A stretch of 6,420 bases of DNA from JBECKQ01 sp040235375 (GTDB taxonomy: Bacteria; Planctomycetota; Phycisphaerae; UBA1845). Each line of letters opens with the position of its first letter. The first letter of the stretch is position 1. The position numbers were made by a program, and so were the translations under genes. The notes beneath the pieces are model-generated. The model was not told the DNA's origin. It ran no database searches and worked only from the letters and a program-made list of their open reading frames with translations. The stretch spans positions 1 to 6,420 of the forward strand of contig JBECKQ010000369.1 of assembly GCA_040235375.1 (NCBI GenBank), given 5' to 3'. This document shows, piece by piece, positions 5,491 to 6,420 of the stretch.

Positions 5491-5550
5491 CCCCCCCCGC
5501 CGGCCCTCGCCCGCACGGCAGGACACACCCGCCGGCCTGAGAGCACAACC

Positions 5551-6420
5551 ATGAGCACCCAACGATCCTTCCTGCCTGACGACGTTGTCCGCCCGCTCGA
5601 CGACACGGAGCACCAGTTCCTCCAGGTGCTGCTCGATCGATTTGAACTGTCACGCACCGAGCGCGGCGCGCATCTCGACGTGCGCTTCGACGGCTCGACG
5701 CCGGCCATCTGGCTGCGCCGGGCGAAGCACGAACTGCAACGGCGCTATCCCGACTTCGCGAGGAAGTCGGCAGCGTACCAGCGCGAGTTGGACGCGTTTC
5801 TGCTCGAAGGCCAAGGCGAGCGCTACGAGTTCCACGATCCGAACTTCCTGTTCCGCTACGCGAGCGGCGGAACGTTGCCGATCGTCAACTGGCTCGGGCG
5901 CGAGTGTTATTGCCTCTGGTATCGCGAAGTCCCGCCCGTCGGCTGGAACATCGCCAACGGCGGCTGCAGCTCGCGCGACGAGCTGATCAATCCCATGCTT
6001 TCCCTCGCGCGCGAATTGGGCGAAGAGATGATCGTCGTCGAGCCGTCGGCTCGCCGGCGGCACGTCATCGGCGAGCAATCCATCGAGGGAGAAGGACGCT
6101 CAGAGCTGGGGCGGGCCCTGCGCTATTGGCAGGATCGGCGGAGCGGGCTGGACTTTGCCGCGTACGAGCCGGCGCGGCTCGGAGTCGAGTGGCTGGCCGG
6201 CCCGGACTCGCTGGCCGTTCATTACGGTGAGTCCGCGCCCACCGTCATCACCGGCTGCTTTCTCAACATCAACGGCGATGATTTCGGCATCGAAATCGAC
6301 CGCGTCGCGCGGATCGCGCTGCCGGCGGACGCGGTCATCTGCGACGGCGAGATCACGCACGACCGGCTGGTCGACGCCCCCGTCGGCCTGTTCCCAATCG
6401 ACGACCTCCACGAGCAACTC
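5551..6420 (+). CDS. Nudix-like hydrolase domain protein, 3' end beyond window
   Basis: The frame is open for 290 codons from ATG at 5551 to the window edge with no stop, so the gene is partial. A Nudix-like box lies at residues 138-162: G138, E144, then R154-E155-L156-x-E158-E159, in the context NGGCSSRDE...LARELGEEM. In canonical Nudix hydrolases seven residues separate the first Glu from Arg-Glu; here there are nine, and the late Gly is Ile161. The metal-binding Glu pair is intact. Nudix enzymes hydrolyse nucleoside diphosphates linked to other groups. Later residues 247-290 (IEIDRVARI, DGEIT, PVGLFPIDDL) look like further strands of the same fold. Residues 1-105 contain a charged helical region and no signal peptide, so it is probably cytosolic. 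The Shine-Dalgarno is weak (GAGAG, 5539-5543). The gene lies 93 bp after the EEP gene in the same direction. Substrate unknown; the Nudix call is moderately sure, coding potential high. Confidence 0.6.
   Translation, partial: MSTQRSFLPDDVVRPLDDTEHQFLQVLLDRFELSRTERGAHLDVRFDGSTPAIWLRRAKHELQRRYPDFARKSAAYQRELDAFLLEGQGERYEFHDPNFLFRYASGGTLPIVNWLGRECYCLWYREVPPVGWNIANGGCSSRDELINPMLSLARELGEEMIVVEPSARRRHVIGEQSIEGEGRSELGRALRYWQDRRSGLDFAAYEPARLGVEWLAGPDSLAVHYGESAPTVITGCFLNINGDDFGIEIDRVARIALPADAVICDGEITHDRLVDAPVGLFPIDDLHEQL

Noticed and set aside
5491..5498. Run of eight C residues
   Set aside because: It lies in a non-coding spacer; it may be a sequencing-length uncertainty and does not affect any gene call.
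1..6420. CRISPR array, transposase, tRNA or rRNA
   Set aside because: No regularly spaced identical repeats, transposase motifs or conserved RNA gene signatures were seen. Regular spacing within 700-2300 reflects the beta-helix rungs.

Overview
The window looks like chromosome from a GC-rich environmental bacterium, most likely a planctomycete (Planctomycetota, perhaps Phycisphaerae-like). The inference rests on a set of gene types common together in that phylum: a large secreted right-handed beta-helix protein ending in a dockerin-like calcium-binding repeat pair, a small PEP-CTERM-anchored exported protein, a lipoprotein-like endonuclease/exonuclease/phosphatase (EEP) enzyme, and long intergenic gaps with genes on both strands. 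No marker gene, rRNA or tRNA is present to fix the taxonomy.

Layout. Positions 1-207 hold no supported gene, only a hairpin-rich stretch after the first gene's stop. Positions 208-2715 (minus) encode an 835-residue exported protein of two tandem beta-helix modules plus a dockerin-like tail. Positions 2716-3154 are a 439-bp divergent intergenic region with several inverted repeats and one possible 61-codon ORF. Positions 3155-3397 (plus) are the first 79 codons of an EEP gene, cut off abruptly. Positions 3372-4172 (minus) encode a 266-residue PEP-CTERM protein whose last codons overlap the cut end tail to tail. After a 370-bp gap, 4543-5457 (plus) is an intact paralogue of the broken EEP gene with every expected catalytic motif. 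Positions 5551-6420 (plus) begin a protein with a Nudix-like box; it runs off the window.

The main oddity is the arrangement around 3111-4779. The broken and intact EEP genes align without gaps at an offset of 1388 bp over about 281 bp, and similarity stops sharply at 3391/3392. The PEP-CTERM gene fills the space between, and its arginine cluster and stop codon are read from the antisense strand of the EEP-like DNA. This is best explained by an old duplication or recombination, or possibly by a metagenome assembly chimera.

How the genes work together: three products (beta-helix protein, PEP-CTERM protein, intact EEP lipoprotein) appear destined for the envelope or outside, but there is no clear operon, and only the EEP and Nudix-like genes are adjacent and co-directional. 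I do not see a convincing new multi-gene system. The points worth checking are the rearrangement junction, the borrowed PEP-CTERM tail, the altered 3' end of the intact EEP gene, and possible RNA structures before the EEP copies.
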